NCBI RefSeq assembly: GCF_049856295.1
Contig: NZ_JBNDMZ010000012.1
Coordinates: 62,001-126,000 of the forward strand
Length of the DNA stretch: 64,000 bases
Origin: JB111 sp049856295
Lineage (GTDB): Bacteria > Actinomycetota > Actinomycetes > Actinomycetales > Actinomycetaceae
Direction of reading: 5' to 3'
The notes under the pieces are model-generated. The model searched no databases, was not told where the DNA came from, and saw nothing but the letters and a program-made list of their open reading frames with translations. Of this stretch, positions 16,575-24,880 are shown one piece after another. How positions within the stretch are numbered: the stretch's first letter is position 1; every line of letters begins with the position of its first letter. A program made the translations under genes and the position numbers.

Positions 16575-18088
16575 GCCGCTCGCCGTTCGCGGTCGGCCAC
16601 GACCCCCTGGTCGCCGGCCGGACCGCCGCCGTGGTCGGGTCGGGGCCCAACGGCCTGGCCGCCGCCGTCGCGCTCGCCCGCGCCGGCGTGGCCGTCACCG
16701 TCCACGAGGCCGGGCCGGAGGCGGGCGGGGCCACCCGCTCGGGCCCGGTCCTCGGCGAGGGGACGACCGTCGACCTCGGCTCCGCCGTCCACCCGTTCGG
16801 GATCGCGAGCCCGTTCCTCGCCACCCTCGACCTCGGCCGTCACGGGCTCGAGTGGGTCCAGCCCGACATCCCCGTGGGCCACCCGCTCGACGACGGCCCG
16901 GCCGCCGTCCAGTATCGCTCGCTGCGCTACACGGCCGCCGACCTCGGGCGCGACGGGGCGGCCTGGCAGCGCCTCTACGCCCCGGTCGTCTCCGACTGGG
17001 AGGCGACGACGGCGGGATTCCTCGGCCCGCTGCTGCGCGTCCCGCGCGAGCCGGTGGCCCTGGCCCGGCTCGGCCTCCGGGGCGCCCTGCCCGCGACCGC
17101 CGTGGCGAAGGCCCTCTTCCGCGACGAGCGGGCGCGCGCCCTGTTCGCCGGCACCTCCGCGCACTCCGTCATGCCGCTGACCCACCCCCTGACCGCGGCG
17201 TTCGGCGTGCTCTTCGGCGCCGCCGCGCACGCGACCGGCTGGCCGGTGGCCCGCGGCGGCTCGCGCGCGATCTCGGCCGCGCTCGTCGCCGAGCTCGAGG
17301 CCCACGGCGGCCGGGTCGTCACCGACTCCGAGATCACCGACCTCGACCAGGTCCGGCCCGCCGACGCCATCCTGCTCGATCTCGGCCCCCACGCCGTCGC
17401 CGAGCTCGCCGGCGACGAGCTGCCCGCCGGCGTGACCCGCGGGCTGCGCCGCTGGCGCTACGGCACCGCCACCCACAAGGTCGACTACCTCCTCGACGGC
17501 CCCGTGCCGTGGAACGACGACCGCCTGGGCCGCGCCGGCACCGTCCACCTCGGCGGCACCCTCGACGAGATCGCGGCCGCCGAGCGCGACGTCCACCGCG
17601 GCCGCCACCCCGAGCGGCCCTACGTCCTCGTCGCCCAGCAGAGCGCGCTCGACCCCGGCCGCGCGCCCGCCGGGCAGCAGGTCCTCTACGCCTACGCCCA
17701 CACCCCGCACGGCTCGACCGCCCCCGTGGGGGACCGGATCGACGCCCAGCTCGAGCGCTTCGCCCCCGGCTTCCGCGACCGCGTGCTCCGCCGCGTCGAG
17801 TCCGCGCCCGCGGACCTCGCCGCGTGGAACCCCAACCTCGTGGGCGGCGACGTCGTCGGGGGATCCATGGGTGGCACGCAGCTCCTCCTGCGGCCGCGGG
17901 CGACGCTGCGCCCCTACGGCCTCGGGGCGTCCGGCCTGTTCATGTGCTCCGCCTCCACGCCCCCCGGCGGCGGCGTCCACGGCATGAACGGCTACCACGC
18001 CGCCCGCGCGGCCCTGACCCACCTGCGCCGCACGGAGACCCGCGGACGCGCCGGACGCAGCAGCTACCGCACGAAGGAGTGGTCATGA
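16571..18088 (+). CDS. NAD(P)/FAD-dependent oxidoreductase, phytoene desaturase-like
   Basis: A 505-residue flavoprotein. The dinucleotide-binding loop VVGSGPNGLAAAVALARAG starts near residue 21, followed by GGATRSG as in phytoene desaturase/CrtI-like and all-trans-retinol saturase-like proteins. The C-terminal FAD-contact region reads GLFMCSASTPPGGGVHGMNGYHAARAAL. No carotenoid genes adjoin it, so the substrate is unknown; lipid, quinone or polyene desaturation or isomerisation would fit the fold. It begins inside the stop of the ABC exporter gene (ATGA) and ends overlapping an eight-codon ORF. Confidence 0.85.
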   Translation: MSRSPFAVGHDPLVAGRTAAVVGSGPNGLAAAVALARAGVAVTVHEAGPEAGGATRSGPVLGEGTTVDLGSAVHPFGIASPFLATLDLGRHGLEWVQPDIPVGHPLDDGPAAVQYRSLRYTAADLGRDGAAWQRLYAPVVSDWEATTAGFLGPLLRVPREPVALARLGLRGALPATAVAKALFRDERARALFAGTSAHSVMPLTHPLTAAFGVLFGAAAHATGWPVARGGSRAISAALVAELEAHGGRVVTDSEITDLDQVRPADAILLDLGPHAVAELAGDELPAGVTRGLRRWRYGTATHKVDYLLDGPVPWNDDRLGRAGTVHLGGTLDEIAAAERDVHRGRHPERPYVLVAQQSALDPGRAPAGQQVLYAYAHTPHGSTAPVGDRIDAQLERFAPGFRDRVLRRVESAPADLAAWNPNLVGGDVVGGSMGGTQLLLRPRATLRPYGLGASGLFMCSASTPPGGGVHGMNGYHAARAALTHLRRTETRGRAGRSSYRTKEWS

Positions 18089-18111
18089 CCAGCACGAAGG
18101 AGACGACATGA
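18085..18111 (+). other. Eight-codon overlapping mini-ORF (possible translational relay)
   Basis: The ATG at 18085 overlaps the TGA of the flavoprotein gene, and its own TGA (18109-18111) overlaps the ATG (18108) of the next gene, both as ATGA. The encoded peptide would be MTSTKETT. The ORF also contains the GAAGGAGA Shine-Dalgarno for the following gene. It may pass ribosomes between two genes that are out of frame with each other, or be a chance result of the Shine-Dalgarno sequence. Confidence 0.4.
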
Positions 18112-18611
18112 GCACGACGACGAGGCCCCCCGTGACCGCGGGCGGGCGCGCGAAGACCCTGACCTACCTCGCGGGGATCGCGCTCACCGCGGTCGTGGCC
18201 GCGCCGATCCGGCAGAACCACCGGCCCGACGACGAGAAGGTCGACGGGTTCCCCCTGTCCTACTACCCGATGTTCTCCGTCCGACGCACGAGGAACGGCA
18301 CCGTCCACCACCTGCTCGGCATCGACGACGACGGCACCGAGCGGATCCTCCACTTCGGCCACGCCGGGACCGGCGGGCTCAACCAGGTGCGCCGCCAGAT
18401 CAACCGGCGCGTGCGCGAGGGGCGGGCCGAGGAGGTCGCGCGGCTCGTCGCGGCCTCGGTCGCGGCGTCGTCGGCGGAGCAGGACGCCGCCGTCGAGCGC
18501 GTCCAGGTCGTCACGTCGGTGCACCGGTTCGACGACTTCTTCGCCGGCGACCGGGCCCCCCGGCGCCGCACCGTCCTCGCCGACGTCCCGGTCCCGCGCA
18601 CGATGATCTGA
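18108..18611 (+). CDS. Small membrane-anchored protein associated with HTTM-like gene
   Basis: A 167-residue protein with one N-terminal hydrophobic stretch (about residues 18-33, LTYLAGIALTAVVAAPI). It then has DGFPLSYYPMFSVRR, a conserved-looking block, and a soluble helical C-terminus (LNQVRRQINRRVREGRAEEVARLVAAS). Proteins with a 'FPLS-YPMFS' element occur next to HTTM-domain membrane proteins in other bacteria, from memory, which matches the neighbour here. The function is unknown. GAAGGAGAC precedes the ATG. Confidence 0.7.
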   Translation: MSTTTRPPVTAGGRAKTLTYLAGIALTAVVAAPIRQNHRPDDEKVDGFPLSYYPMFSVRRTRNGTVHHLLGIDDDGTERILHFGHAGTGGLNQVRRQINRRVREGRAEEVARLVAASVAASSAEQDAAVERVQVVTSVHRFDDFFAGDRAPRRRTVLADVPVPRTMI

Positions 18612-18708
18612 CGAGGCCGTCGCGCCCCTGAGCTCGTCCCCACCGCCCGGTGACCCGTACCCACCGCCGGGCATCCCCACCCGTACCCCAGCCCACCTGG
18701 AGTCCCTC

Positions 18709-19734
18709 ATGCTCAGCCGGATCCGCGACGGCGCCCGCCGCCTCGCGTCCGCCGTCGACAGTCGTATCCTGCCCGCGACCTCGGCCGCCCGCCCCGCCCT
18801 CAACCGCGTCGCCACCGGCGCCTACACGGCCTACTACCTCGGTCGGCGGATCAAGATGTTCCGCCGCATCCACCGCACCGACCCGGGCCTGTTCCAGCCG
18901 GTCGGCCCGGTCAAGGTGCTCAAGCGGCCGCTGCCCGCCCCCGTGGCCGACGCGCTGATGTACGCGACGATCGCCAGCGACGTCGCCTTCACCCTCGGCG
19001 TGAAGCACAAGGTCACCGGTCCGCTGCACGCCGCCCTGCTCACGTGGTCGCTGTCCTACCGCAACTCGTGGTCGATGATCTTCCACAGCGACAACAACCT
19101 CGTCCTGCACACGATCGTGCTGGGCGCGACGCCCTCGGCCGACGCCGTCTCCGTGGACGCCCTGCTGGCGCGACGGTCGGCGTCGGTGGTTCCGTCGCCG
19201 TCGGTCCGGGCCCTTCCTGCCCGGGTGATCCCGGCGCGTGTGCTGCCCGAGCGGATGGTCCCGGCTCGACCCCGCCCGGCAGTCTCGACCGCGCCGGCGC
19301 CGTCGTGGCGGTACGCGGCCCCGGTCCGGGGGATGCAGGCGGTGACGGCGGTCAACTACTTCCTCGCCGGCTACGCCAAGGTCACCGGCCCGCTCGGCTG
19401 GAGGTGGGCCGACGGCGAGGTGCTGCGTCGCCAGATCGCCGCCGACGGCCTGCGCAAGGAGCTGCTCGGGAGCGAGGCCGCGGGGCTCGGTATCCGGCTG
19501 TACGACCAGACGTTCCTGTTCAAGGTGTCGGCGGCCGGGTCGCTCGTCCTCGAGCTCGCCGCGCCGCTCGCGCTGCTCGACCGGCGGCTCGCCCGGCTGT
19601 GGGCGGTCAGCGCGTTCTCGATGCACTGGGGGATCAAGGCGATCATGGGCATCACGTTCCGCCACAACCTCTCCGGCGTGCTCTACCTGCCCTACTTCCC
19701 GCTGGAGAAGCTGCTCCCCGCGCGCATGCGGTGA
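18709..19734 (+). CDS. HTTM-like polytopic membrane protein
   Basis: A 341-residue protein with several hydrophobic segments. It carries blocks typical of the HTTM (vitamin-K-dependent gamma-carboxylase-like) superfamily: SYRNSWSMIFHSDNNLVLH near residue 120, AVNYFLAGYAKVTGPLGWRWADG near 215, and SMHWGIKAIMGITFRHNLSGVLYLPYF near the C-terminus. A Pro/Arg-rich loop (about 150-200) interrupts the middle. Whether it has enzymatic activity is unknown. It lies 97 bp after the small membrane protein gene, with a TGGAG Shine-Dalgarno, and is the last member of the 13.4-19.7 kb cluster. Confidence 0.72.
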   Translation: MLSRIRDGARRLASAVDSRILPATSAARPALNRVATGAYTAYYLGRRIKMFRRIHRTDPGLFQPVGPVKVLKRPLPAPVADALMYATIASDVAFTLGVKHKVTGPLHAALLTWSLSYRNSWSMIFHSDNNLVLHTIVLGATPSADAVSVDALLARRSASVVPSPSVRALPARVIPARVLPERMVPARPRPAVSTAPAPSWRYAAPVRGMQAVTAVNYFLAGYAKVTGPLGWRWADGEVLRRQIAADGLRKELLGSEAAGLGIRLYDQTFLFKVSAAGSLVLELAAPLALLDRRLARLWAVSAFSMHWGIKAIMGITFRHNLSGVLYLPYFPLEKLLPARMR

Positions 19735-19882
19735 CGGTTGCCGTCCGGCTTCGGGTCGAGCGCGGCTCGGCGTCTCTGCGGTCGTCGGTGTGCGTCGTCG
19801 CGGGGTACGGTCCGGCGCCGACATCCGGACCATCGGGGAGACAGCCGAGTGTCCGTCGTTCCTCCCGACCTAACCTGGCCGG

Positions 19883-21001
19883 GTGAACGACACCTGGTCC
19901 GCCCGCACCCGCGCCGTCGCGCTCGGCCGCCCCTCCGGCACCGGCGCCCCGCTCAACGTCCCGCCGTCGCTGGCCTCGACGTTCCAGGAGGGCGGCACCG
20001 ACTACGCGCGGTTCGGCACGGACGGCACCGTCGCCCTCGAGACGGCCCTCGGCTCACTCGACGGCGGCCACGCCGTCACCTTCGCCACCGGCATGGCCGC
20101 GGCGGCGGCGATCGTCGAGACGATGCCCGTCGGCACCCACGTCGTCAGCGGCTCGACGATCTACCACGGCGTCCGGTCCCTGCTCGCCGACCTCACGGCG
20201 CTCGGCCGCCTGCGCGACGTCCGCGTCGACGCGACCGACCACGGGGCCGTCGCCGCCGCCCTCGACGCCGCGGCTTCCGACGGAGCGCCGGCGCTGCTGT
20301 GGCTCGAGACCCCGAGCAACCCGCTGCTCGAGATCCTCGACGTCGAGGCCCTCGCCGCGATCGCCGCCGAGCGCGGCGTACCGGTCGCCGTCGACTCGAC
20401 CTTCGCCACCCCGCTGCGCCTGCGCCCCCTCGAGCTCGGCGCCACCTACGTGCTGCACTCGGCGACCAAGTACATCGGCGGGCACTCCGACCTCATGATG
20501 GGCGCGGTGGTCGCGCGCGACGCCGACGCGCTCGCCCCGATCGTCCGGCAGCGGTCGCTGCACGGCGGCTTCCCCGGCGGCATGGAGACGTTCCTCGCCC
20601 TGCGGGGGCTGCGCACGCTCGCCCTGCGGCTCGACCAGGCGGAGGCCAACGCCCAGGTCGTCGCGGAGCGGCTCGCGGCCCACCCCGCGGTCACGTCGGT
20701 CGCCTACCCCGGGCTGCCTGACGACCCCGGACACGCGCTCGCCGCCCGCACGATGGGCGGGTTCGGCGCCGTCGTGTCGTTCTGCCTGGCGAGCGAGGAC
20801 GCGGCCGACCGGGTGCTCGCGCGCACCGAGCTCGTCGTCATGGCGACCTCGCTCGGCGGCGTCGAGACCACCGCCGAGCGGCGCAACCGGTGGAACGAGG
20901 GCACCCGCACCGGGCTCGTGCGGATGAGCGTGGGCGTGGAGGACGTCGAGGACATCTGGGCGGACCTCGCAAGGGCGCTCGAGCCGGAGACGGCCGCGTA
21001 G
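19883..21001 (+). CDS. Trans-sulfuration-type PLP enzyme (cystathionine gamma-lyase/synthase-like)
   Basis: A 372-residue PLP-dependent enzyme of the Cys/Met metabolism family. Family parts are NVPPSLASTFQEGG, FATGMAAAAAIVE, LWLETPSNPLLEI, VDSTFATP and the PLP lysine in HSATKYIGGHSD (about residue 196), then LHGGFPGGMETFLALRGLRTL and the C-terminal RMSVGVED. Relatives cleave or form cystathionine or cleave methionine; which applies cannot be settled here. The start is a GTG at 19883 with TAACCT six bases upstream and no Shine-Dalgarno, so translation is probably leaderless. Confidence 0.88.
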   Translation: MNDTWSARTRAVALGRPSGTGAPLNVPPSLASTFQEGGTDYARFGTDGTVALETALGSLDGGHAVTFATGMAAAAAIVETMPVGTHVVSGSTIYHGVRSLLADLTALGRLRDVRVDATDHGAVAAALDAAASDGAPALLWLETPSNPLLEILDVEALAAIAAERGVPVAVDSTFATPLRLRPLELGATYVLHSATKYIGGHSDLMMGAVVARDADALAPIVRQRSLHGGFPGGMETFLALRGLRTLALRLDQAEANAQVVAERLAAHPAVTSVAYPGLPDDPGHALAARTMGGFGAVVSFCLASEDAADRVLARTELVVMATSLGGVETTAERRNRWNEGTRTGLVRMSVGVEDVEDIWADLARALEPETAA

Positions 21002-21020
21002 GCGGGGCCGGGGCGGCCCG

Positions 21021-21293
21021 CTACCGCTTCGTGACGGTGACCGCGACCTCGTCGCCGACGCCCTTGCCGAGGGCCTTCCGGACCTTGGCGTTGAGGGAGA
21101 CCATGTGGCCGCCGGTCCCGGTGACCATCGCGCCCACGTTCTCCAGCACGACGTCGTCGACCGTGGCGTCCACCCGGACCGTCCGGCCGGTGCCGAAGAA
21201 CTCCGCCGAGCCCGGGATCTCGACGCAGCTCCACGTCTCGCCCTTGACGTCGACCCCGATGGTGGTGGTGAAGCTCAGCCGCTCCGTGTCCAT
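21021..21293 (-). CDS. DUF1905 domain protein
   Basis: A 90-residue single-domain DUF1905 protein, a small beta-barrel-like fold of unknown function. Family features are FTTTIGVDVKGETWSCVEIPGSAEFFG and the C-terminal SLNAKVRKALGKGVGDEVAVTVTKR. TAGGCT lies six bases before the ATG, matching the leaderless pattern. It converges with the PLP enzyme gene with 19 bp between stops. Confidence 0.85.
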   Translation of the reverse strand: MDTERLSFTTTIGVDVKGETWSCVEIPGSAEFFGTGRTVRVDATVDDVVLENVGAMVTGTGGHMVSLNAKVRKALGKGVGDEVAVTVTKR

Positions 21294-21436
21294 GGCCGCA
21301 GCCTAGGGGGCGGCTGCCGCGGGCGAGCGTCGTCCGTGCGGCGGGGCAACGGCTGAGCGCGCCACCGTTGGGGGGAAAGCGGCCTGTTTCGGGGCCCAGA
21401 GGCGCCGCAATCCCCCCATTCGTCACGCCGGTCGGG

Positions 21437-23107
21437 TCAGCGCGAGGCGATGTCCCGGCGTCGGAAACCGAGGAGCCCGACGACGACGAGCACCGCCGCG
21501 ATGACCGACAGCGCGACGAGCGGGACGATCTCGAGGTCCTCCGCCGGGAGGGCCGGCGTGCTGTCGAACGGCGAGATCGCGAGCGCCCAGTCCGGGATGT
21601 CGAGCAGCCCGCCGAGGAAGAGCACGAGCGACGTCCACACGACGAGCAGCCACGCGAGCACCGTGAGCCGCGGCGCGAGGCCGTAGGTGGCGACCGCGAG
21701 TCCCGCGATGACGGCGATCGCCGGCAGGTAGACGAGCGCGGCGATGACGAGCTCGCCGACCCGGCCGGCCTCGCCGACGCCGAGTGCCACGCCGATCCCC
21801 GTGCCGAGGCCCGCGACCAGCGTGAGCAGGACGGTCTGCAGCGCCACCGTCGTGAGCCAGCCCGCGAGGAACCCGGTGCGCGAGCTGCCGGTGACGATCA
21901 CCTGCTCGGCCCGGCCCGAGGACTCCTCGGCCTTGAGCCTGAGCACGCCCGAGACGGCGAGGACCATCGGGGCGACGAGCGTGATCGTGAGGACGATGCC
22001 CGCGAACTGCGCGGTCATGTCCGTGCCCTCCATCTCGATCCAGCTCTGCAGGGTGGGGTTGTCGTCCAGCATCCCGTCGATGGATCCGGCGAGGGACCCC
22101 ATGGCGACGGCGAAGAGGAACGTCCCCACGCCCCACGCGACGACCGAGCCGCGCCCGAGCCGCTCGGCGAGGCCGGCGGGGGAGAGCAGGGAGCGCGCCG
22201 CGGTGGCGGGACCGGGGGAGGGGCGGCGCAGCCCGGCACCGAGGTCGCGGCGCCTCGCGAGGCCGACCGCAACGACGTAGAGGACGACGACGGCGGCCGC
22301 GGAGACCGCGAGCGGCCACCAGCGCAGGTCGACGAACAGGCGGGTCTGCTGCGCCCACGCGAGCGGCGAGAACCACGAGAGCCACGAGCCGGTGGGCTCG
22401 ATGACGTCGCCGATGCCGCGGACGAGGAACGCGACCGCGAGGACGGCGGAGGAGAGCCCGCTCGCGCCGGCGGCGTGCTCGGTGGTCTGGGCGATGACGG
22501 TGGCGATCGCCGCGAAGACCATGCCGGTCAGGGCGGTGGCGACCCCGAGCGCGACCGAGTCGGCGACGGCCATGCCGGGCACGAGCAGCCCGACCGTCAC
22601 GGCGGCGCCGACGAGGACGTTGGCGATCGCGACCGTGACGACCGACGCCGTCGGGGCGGCGAACCGGCCCACGGGCAGCGAGCGGACGAGCTCGAGCCGG
22701 CCCGACTCCTCCTCGGCGCGGGTGTGCCGCACCGCGAGGAGGATCGACATGATGCTCGCCGCGAGGAGCACGTACAGGACGAGCTCGTTCGCGACCATCG
22801 CGCCGAACGTGTAGTTGTCGAGCGCGAACGCCGGGCCGCTCATGATGACCGCGGCCGGGCTCGACATGAGATCGGCGCGGCCCTGGAGGGACTCCTGGGT
22901 GGGGAAGGCCTCCTCCAGGGAGTAGATCGAGCCGAGGACGACGAGCCCGACGGCGAACGTCCACACCGCGATGCGGACGCGGTCGAGTCGCAGGTTGAGC
23001 CGGACGAGGGTGCCCGTCCCCGTGAGGTGCGAGCCGCCGTCGGGCGGGTGGTCGGTCCGTGGGTGAGGGCGGGGCGCGTCGGTGCGGGCCGGGGCGGTGG
23101 TGGTCAT
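21437..23107 (-). CDS. ABC-2 type exporter permease (polyketide/antibiotic export-like)
   Basis: A 556-residue integral membrane protein with about 12 hydrophobic segments arranged as two similar halves. The first half starts LNLRLDRVRIAVWTFAVGLVVLGSIY and the second GRGSVVAWGVGTFLFAVAMGSLAG. Each half has an EESGR-type cytoplasmic motif (RAEEESGRLELV, KAEESSGRAEQV). This matches permeases annotated as exporters of polyketide antibiotics. Its ATG shares a base with the TGA of the ATPase gene, so the two are translationally coupled. Substrate unknown; drug or lipid export is inferred. Confidence 0.87.
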   Translation of the reverse strand: MTTTAPARTDAPRPHPRTDHPPDGGSHLTGTGTLVRLNLRLDRVRIAVWTFAVGLVVLGSIYSLEEAFPTQESLQGRADLMSSPAAVIMSGPAFALDNYTFGAMVANELVLYVLLAASIMSILLAVRHTRAEEESGRLELVRSLPVGRFAAPTASVVTVAIANVLVGAAVTVGLLVPGMAVADSVALGVATALTGMVFAAIATVIAQTTEHAAGASGLSSAVLAVAFLVRGIGDVIEPTGSWLSWFSPLAWAQQTRLFVDLRWWPLAVSAAAVVVLYVVAVGLARRRDLGAGLRRPSPGPATAARSLLSPAGLAERLGRGSVVAWGVGTFLFAVAMGSLAGSIDGMLDDNPTLQSWIEMEGTDMTAQFAGIVLTITLVAPMVLAVSGVLRLKAEESSGRAEQVIVTGSSRTGFLAGWLTTVALQTVLLTLVAGLGTGIGVALGVGEAGRVGELVIAALVYLPAIAVIAGLAVATYGLAPRLTVLAWLLVVWTSLVLFLGGLLDIPDWALAISPFDSTPALPAEDLEIVPLVALSVIAAVLVVVGLLGFRRRDIASR

Positions 23108-24012
23108 CAGGCGGCCTCGCTCACGTCGTCGCCGTAGTGCCGCATGAAGAGCTCCTCCAGCGAGGGCGGGGTGATGGTGAGGTTCTCGACGCCGGCGTCC
23201 GCGAGCACGCGCAGGACCTCGTTGATGCGAGTGTTGTCGATGTCGAACGTGAGCCGGCCGTCCTCGGCGACGAGGTCGTGGACGCCGTCGATGCGCGCGA
23301 ACGCCTCGGCCGGGTGGGCGGTGGTCGCGGAGACGGTCGAGCGCGTGAGGTGGCGCATCTCGGCGAGCGTCCCGGACTCGACCGCGCGGCCGGCCCGGAT
23401 GATCGTCACCGTGTCGCACAGCTTCTCGACCTCGCCGAGGATGTGGCTCGAGAGCAGGACGGTGCGGCCGTCCTCGCGGAGCTTGCGCACCTCGTCGGTG
23501 AAGACGGCCTCCATCAGGGGGTCGAGGCCGGAGGTCGGCTCGTCGAGGAGGAAGAGCTCGGAGTCGGAGGCGAGGGCCGAGACGAGGGCGACCTTCTGCC
23601 GGTTGCCCTTGGAGTAGGTGCGGGACTTCTTCGTGGGGTCGAGCTCGAAGCGCTCGATGAGCTCGTCGCGGCGCCTCCGGTCGGCGGTCCCGCCGTGCAG
23701 GCGGGTGAAGACGTCGATCGCCTCGCCGCCGGTGAGGTTCGGCCACAGGCTCGTGTCGCCGGGGACGTAGGCGAGGCGGCGGTGGACGGCGACGGAGTCG
23801 GTCCAGGGGTCCTGCCCGAGGACGGTCGCTCGGCCCGAGTCGGCGCGCAGCATGCCGAGCAGGACGCGGATGGTGGTGGACTTCCCGGCGCCGTTCGGGC
23901 CGAGGAAGCCGGTGACCTGGCCCGTCGGGACGGTGAGCTCGAAGCCGTCGAGCGCGCGGGTGGGGCCGAAGGTCTTGACGAGGTCGGCGACCTCGATCGC
24001 GTGCGTGGTCAT
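23107..24012 (-). CDS. ABC transporter ATP-binding protein (export type)
   Basis: A 301-residue ATPase. Walker A GFLGPNGAGKSTTIRVL lies near residue 40 and Walker B ELFLLDEPTSGLDP near 160. The signature segment reads TYSKGNRQKVALVSAL, a YSKGN variant of LSGGQ, and the H-loop LLSSHIL is intact. A C-terminal extension of about 80 residues follows, as in DrrA-type ATPases. It energises the permease encoded next. Its ATG overlaps the TetR stop (ATGA). Confidence 0.9.
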   Translation of the reverse strand: MTTHAIEVADLVKTFGPTRALDGFELTVPTGQVTGFLGPNGAGKSTTIRVLLGMLRADSGRATVLGQDPWTDSVAVHRRLAYVPGDTSLWPNLTGGEAIDVFTRLHGGTADRRRRDELIERFELDPTKKSRTYSKGNRQKVALVSALASDSELFLLDEPTSGLDPLMEAVFTDEVRKLREDGRTVLLSSHILGEVEKLCDTVTIIRAGRAVESGTLAEMRHLTRSTVSATTAHPAEAFARIDGVHDLVAEDGRLTFDIDNTRINEVLRVLADAGVENLTITPPSLEELFMRHYGDDVSEAA

Positions 24013-24797
24013 GCGGTGCTCCTGTGGTCGGAGGTGGGAGGTGCGGTGTCGGAGGGGTCGGCGTCGCCGGCCGGTGTGTCGGGTGCGCCGGTGGGTGGGG
24101 CGCCGGGGGTGGCGTCGTCGTGCGGGGGTGGAGGTGGCGCGTCGTCGGCGACGGCACGCCTGCCCTCCGGGGAGTCGAGGTACGCGTCGAGCAGGGTGGA
24201 GTTGGTGAGCAGCGGCTCGGTGTAGATCTCGAGCAGCGGGAGGACCATCCGGTCGGTGTAGCTGCGCAGCATGTCGGGCATCTCGTCGAGGTCCCACTCG
24301 TCACGGTGCCCGGGCAGCTCGAGGAGCAGGGCGCCGAGGGACATGACGGACAGGGCGCGCGCGCGACGGCTCGGGCTCCGGCTCGGCCGCGCGATCCCGT
24401 CCCGGACGGCGTCGGCGAGGTACGTCTCGGAGCTGGTCACGAGGGCGTCGAGGAAGTGGTCGGTGAGGGCTCCGCCGGTCTGCATGGCGCGGAGGACGTA
24501 GGCGACGAGCTCGAGATAGCCGTCGAGCTCGGCCATCTGGGCGAGCGCGGTCGCGAACCCGACGTCGCCCCGGAGGATCTCGGTCTTGCTGTCCCGGATC
24601 CGCGCCAGGACGTGGTCGTCGCACGCCTCGCGCAGGCCGGCCCGCGAGCCGAAGTGGTGGAGGATCAGGCCCGCGCTGACGCCGGCGTCGGCCGCGATGC
24701 TGCGCAGGGACGCGTCGAAGCCGTGGGCGGCGAACCGCCGGATCGCGGTGTCCCGGAGGCGGGCCCGGGTGCTGAGATCCTCGGACGTTGAACTCAT
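24009..24797 (-). CDS. TetR-family regulator of the ABC exporter operon
   Basis: A 262-residue regulator. The helix-turn-helix is visible as SLRSIAADAGVSAGLILHHFGSRAGLREA (about residues 30-58), followed by a helical ligand domain (TetR_C-type, DGYLELVAYVLRAMQTGG). The last 45 residues are Asp/Pro/Ala-rich and disordered-looking. The start at 24797 is supported by TATAGCGT just upstream and by the palindrome at 24800-24822. It is the first gene of a fully overlapping operon with the ATPase and permease and is likely an autorepressor responding to the exported compound. Confidence 0.87.
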   Translation of the reverse strand: MSSTSEDLSTRARLRDTAIRRFAAHGFDASLRSIAADAGVSAGLILHHFGSRAGLREACDDHVLARIRDSKTEILRGDVGFATALAQMAELDGYLELVAYVLRAMQTGGALTDHFLDALVTSSETYLADAVRDGIARPSRSPSRRARALSVMSLGALLLELPGHRDEWDLDEMPDMLRSYTDRMVLPLLEIYTEPLLTNSTLLDAYLDSPEGRRAVADDAPPPPPHDDATPGAPPTGAPDTPAGDADPSDTAPPTSDHRSTA

Positions 24798-24799
24798 GT

Positions 24800-24822
24800 T
24801 CAGCACGCTATACGCGTGTTCA
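24800..24822. promoter_or_regulatory. Palindromic operator over the -10 region of the TetR/ABC operon
   Basis: An imperfect inverted repeat spanning 24800-24822 with a perfect CACGC-gtata-GCGTG centre and outer TGAA/CTGA arms (7 of 9 positions paired per arm). On the minus strand it contains TATAGCGT, the likely -10, ending seven bases before the TetR start. It is an autoregulatory TetR site by position. Confidence 0.65.
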
Positions 24823-24880
24823 GTCGGGTGGCAAGGGGTTTTCGCGACTGCTGTGCACCGGCCCGTGCCACGCTGGAGCC

